DNA of 12,689 nucleotides from Vicinamibacteria bacterium (GTDB taxonomy: Bacteria > Acidobacteriota > Vicinamibacteria > Vicinamibacterales > 2-12-FULL-66-21), in assembly GCA_025937075.1 (NCBI GenBank), contig JAICSD010000079.1, positions 1-12,689 of the forward strand, in the 5' to 3' direction. Each line of letters begins with the position of its first letter. Positions within the stretch are counted from its first letter, which is position 1. A program made the position numbers and the translations under genes. Positions 11,251 to 12,689 of the stretch are shown here, piece after piece. The notes below the pieces were generated by a model that saw only the letters and a list, made by a program, of their open reading frames with translations, was not told the origin of the DNA and searched no databases.

Positions 11251-11904
11251 ATGCGTGCCGCGCTCGAAGCGCTCCTCCGTGCGAGAAAGCTCGATGCGAC
11301 GCTGACGTCCGCGTCGGCCCTCGTACCACCCGAGCGCCTGGCCGCGACCGGATGGCAGCCGCTCGATGCGGCGCTCGGCGGCGGCCTTCACCGCGGACAC
11401 GTATCGGAGATTGCCGGCCCGCCATCAACGGGACGTACGAGCCTCATGCTGCACGCGCTCGCCGCGGCCGCGCGGCGCGGCGAGGTGGCCGCGCTCGTCG
11501 ACGCGTGCGACACGTTCGATCCGGCGTCGGCGGCCGCACTCGGCGTCGACCTCGCGCGCGTGCTGTGGGTGCGCGAATCCCACGATCCCACCCGTGCGCT
11601 GAAAGCGTTCTCGCTGATCCTTCAGGCCGGCGGATTCGGCCTGGTTGTCCTCGATCTCGCCGATGTCCAGGCGTCGGCACTTCGGCAATTCCCGTGGACG
11701 ACGTGGATGCGGGTGAGCCGGATGATCGAAGGCAGCGACACCGTCGCGCTGCTGGTCGGGCGTGAACGGATCGCGCGCAGTCCCGGAGGCGTCACGATTG
11801 CGCTCGATGCGGTTGCCGCGCGCGAAGGCTGGACGGGCGCGAGCGATCGCGCGCGTGTGTTCGCGGGGATTACGCCGGCACCCCGCGTGGTGAACGCGCG
11901 ATGA
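11251..11904 (+). CDS. imuA: ImuA-type RecA-like protein with altered ATPase residues
   Basis: A RecA-like accessory protein of the ImuA-ImuB-DnaE2 mutagenic translesion-synthesis system, 217 residues. It aligns by eye with the RecA core: EIAGPPSTGRTSLMLHALAAA (53-73) with the Walker A region EIYGPESSGKTT, LVDACDTFDPASAAALGVDL (82-101) with RecA FIDAEHALDP..LGVDI, and LVVLDLADV (131-139) with Walker B. Two residues needed for RecA ATPase differ: the P-loop lysine is R62 and the catalytic glutamate position (DAE) is C86. The N-terminal oligomerisation helix and the C-terminal domain of RecA are absent. It is translationally coupled to imuB through an ATGA overlap. The start ATG 11251 is fitted by the promoter and purine-rich leader. 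ImuA proteins are divergent, so a general RecA-like/SulA-related label is the fallback. Confidence 0.82.
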   Translation: MRAALEALLRARKLDATLTSASALVPPERLAATGWQPLDAALGGGLHRGHVSEIAGPPSTGRTSLMLHALAAAARRGEVAALVDACDTFDPASAAALGVDLARVLWVRESHDPTRALKAFSLILQAGGFGLVVLDLADVQASALRQFPWTTWMRVSRMIEGSDTVALLVGRERIARSPGGVTIALDAVAAREGWTGASDRARVFAGITPAPRVVNAR

Positions 11905-12689
11905 CGAATATTCCTTCGTACGACGATCTCACGCCGTCCATACCCGATGTCGTCGCATCCGAGGCCGTGCCGCAGCTCGCGCTGTTCCTGCGCGGCGTGA
12001 CGCCCGCGGTCGCGGATCACGGCGCCGCGACACCTCTAAAAAGGTGCTCTACAGGTACGACGCGCGTCGAGCCGTCCGCGTCCGGACCGCTGGCGCTGTA
12101 TGCGTGTCTGCGGCTCGCCGGCGGGGACGCGAACGATGCGCTGATTGCCGTCGCGCGCGAGTTCTCTCCGCGCGTGATGCGGTATTCGGCGCACGACCTG
12201 CTCGTCGACGTGGCAGGGCTCGGACGACTGATTGGGCCGCCCGCGGCGATTGCGCGCGAGCTGGCGCGCGCGGCGCGGGATGCCCGTCTCGATGCGCGGG
12301 TTGCCGTCGCGGCGACGCAGACGGCCGCACGGCTGCTCACGCGCGGCACGCCGTCGGGGATCGCGGTGGCCGAGACGGATGTCGCGCGCGCGGTGGCGGC
12401 GCTGCCCGTGACGCTGCTGCAGGAGATCGAACTCGTATCGGACGGCATGCCGGCGCGCGATCGCGTGCGGCCGTTCGAAACGTTCGAACGGTGGGGAATT
12501 GCCACGCTCGGCGATCTGGCGGCGCTCCCAGCCGCGGATCTCGCGTCGCGACTCGGGCGGCGCGGCGCAGCGCTGCAGCGGCTCGCGTGCGCGCTCGATT
12601 CGCGCCCGTTCGTGCCGGATCCGGATTCGCCGCGGTTCCTCGAACGCCTCGAGCTGGAATGGCCGATCGACGGTTTGGAACCGCTGTCG
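11901..12689 (+). CDS. imuB: ImuB-like Y-family polymerase homologue (5' part, cut by window edge)
   Basis: ImuB is a catalytically inactive Y-family polymerase that links the beta clamp, ImuA and DnaE2 during error-prone repair. The frame is open from ATG 11901 (ATGA overlap with imuA) to the window end, 263 codons without a stop. The core is recognisable from about residue 85: REFSPRVMRYSAHDLLVDVAGLGRLIG aligns with SPRVEPLSIDEAFLDVSG of DinB-type enzymes, the catalytic Asp-Glu being H98-D99 as expected for an inactive member. Next come VAVAATQTAARLL (134-146) and a helix-hairpin-helix-like region WGIATLGDLAALPAADLASRLG (198-219), then the start of the little-finger region. Residues 1-84 do not show a normal palm start; the distance from LYACLRL (66-72) to FSPRV is about 20 residues rather than roughly 90. 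A low-GC segment with rare codons (12036-12053) lies in this part. Confidence 0.8.
   Translation, partial: MTNIPSYDDLTPSIPDVVASEAVPQLALFLRGVTPAVADHGAATPLKRCSTGTTRVEPSASGPLALYACLRLAGGDANDALIAVAREFSPRVMRYSAHDLLVDVAGLGRLIGPPAAIARELARAARDARLDARVAVAATQTAARLLTRGTPSGIAVAETDVARAVAALPVTLLQEIELVSDGMPARDRVRPFETFERWGIATLGDLAALPAADLASRLGRRGAALQRLACALDSRPFVPDPDSPRFLERLELEWPIDGLEPLS

Overview
The window is GC-rich, gene-dense bacterial chromosome. The domain content (Gram-negative phosphate porins, PhoBR, Pst, Pit, an ImuA/ImuB mutasome pair) and the style of the intergenic repeats suggest a soil or environmental Gram-negative bacterium. My best guess is Acidobacteriota, possibly class Vicinamibacteria. That placement is inferred from gene organisation and general resemblance, not from a marker gene.

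Positions 1-7623 form a compact phosphate-acquisition island. On the minus strand, reading right to left, a probable operon carries two tandem OprO/OprP-type outer-membrane porins (porin B, then porin A), then pstS (periplasmic phosphate-binding protein) and the start of pstC (ABC permease), which runs off the left edge. Diverging from it is a two-gene plus-strand operon: a PhoU-like DUF47 accessory protein and a Pit phosphate transporter. Convergent with pit is a minus-strand phoB-phoR pair, the regulator and sensor expected to control the pst/porin operon. Outer-membrane entry, periplasmic capture, high- and low-affinity inner-membrane transport and the two-component switch thus all lie within about 7.6 kb. 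The control region between the divergent operons (about 3556-3886) holds a minus-strand promoter candidate, a strong GC hairpin, a cluster of palindromic repeats, an 11-bp-phased direct repeat that could be a Pho box, and an extended -10 for the DUF47-pit operon.

Positions 7624-9892 are a looser region: a glycine-zipper lipoprotein whose signal peptide contains a copy of the same palindromic repeat, a repeat-rich spacer ending in a terminator-like hairpin, a stand-alone DsbD alpha-type domain, and a convergent NicO/UreH-like metal permease with an HX4DH motif. The last two genes have near-consensus -10 hexamers placed so close to their start codons that leaderless transcription is likely.

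Positions 9893-12689 hold an MFS exporter (minus strand) divergent from an imuA-imuB pair (plus strand, ATGA overlap, preceded by a good sigma70-type promoter). ImuA is RecA-like but has lost the P-loop lysine and the catalytic glutamate. ImuB runs off the right edge and has an atypical, apparently shortened N-terminal region. No tRNA, rRNA, CRISPR array, IS element or phage gene was seen.
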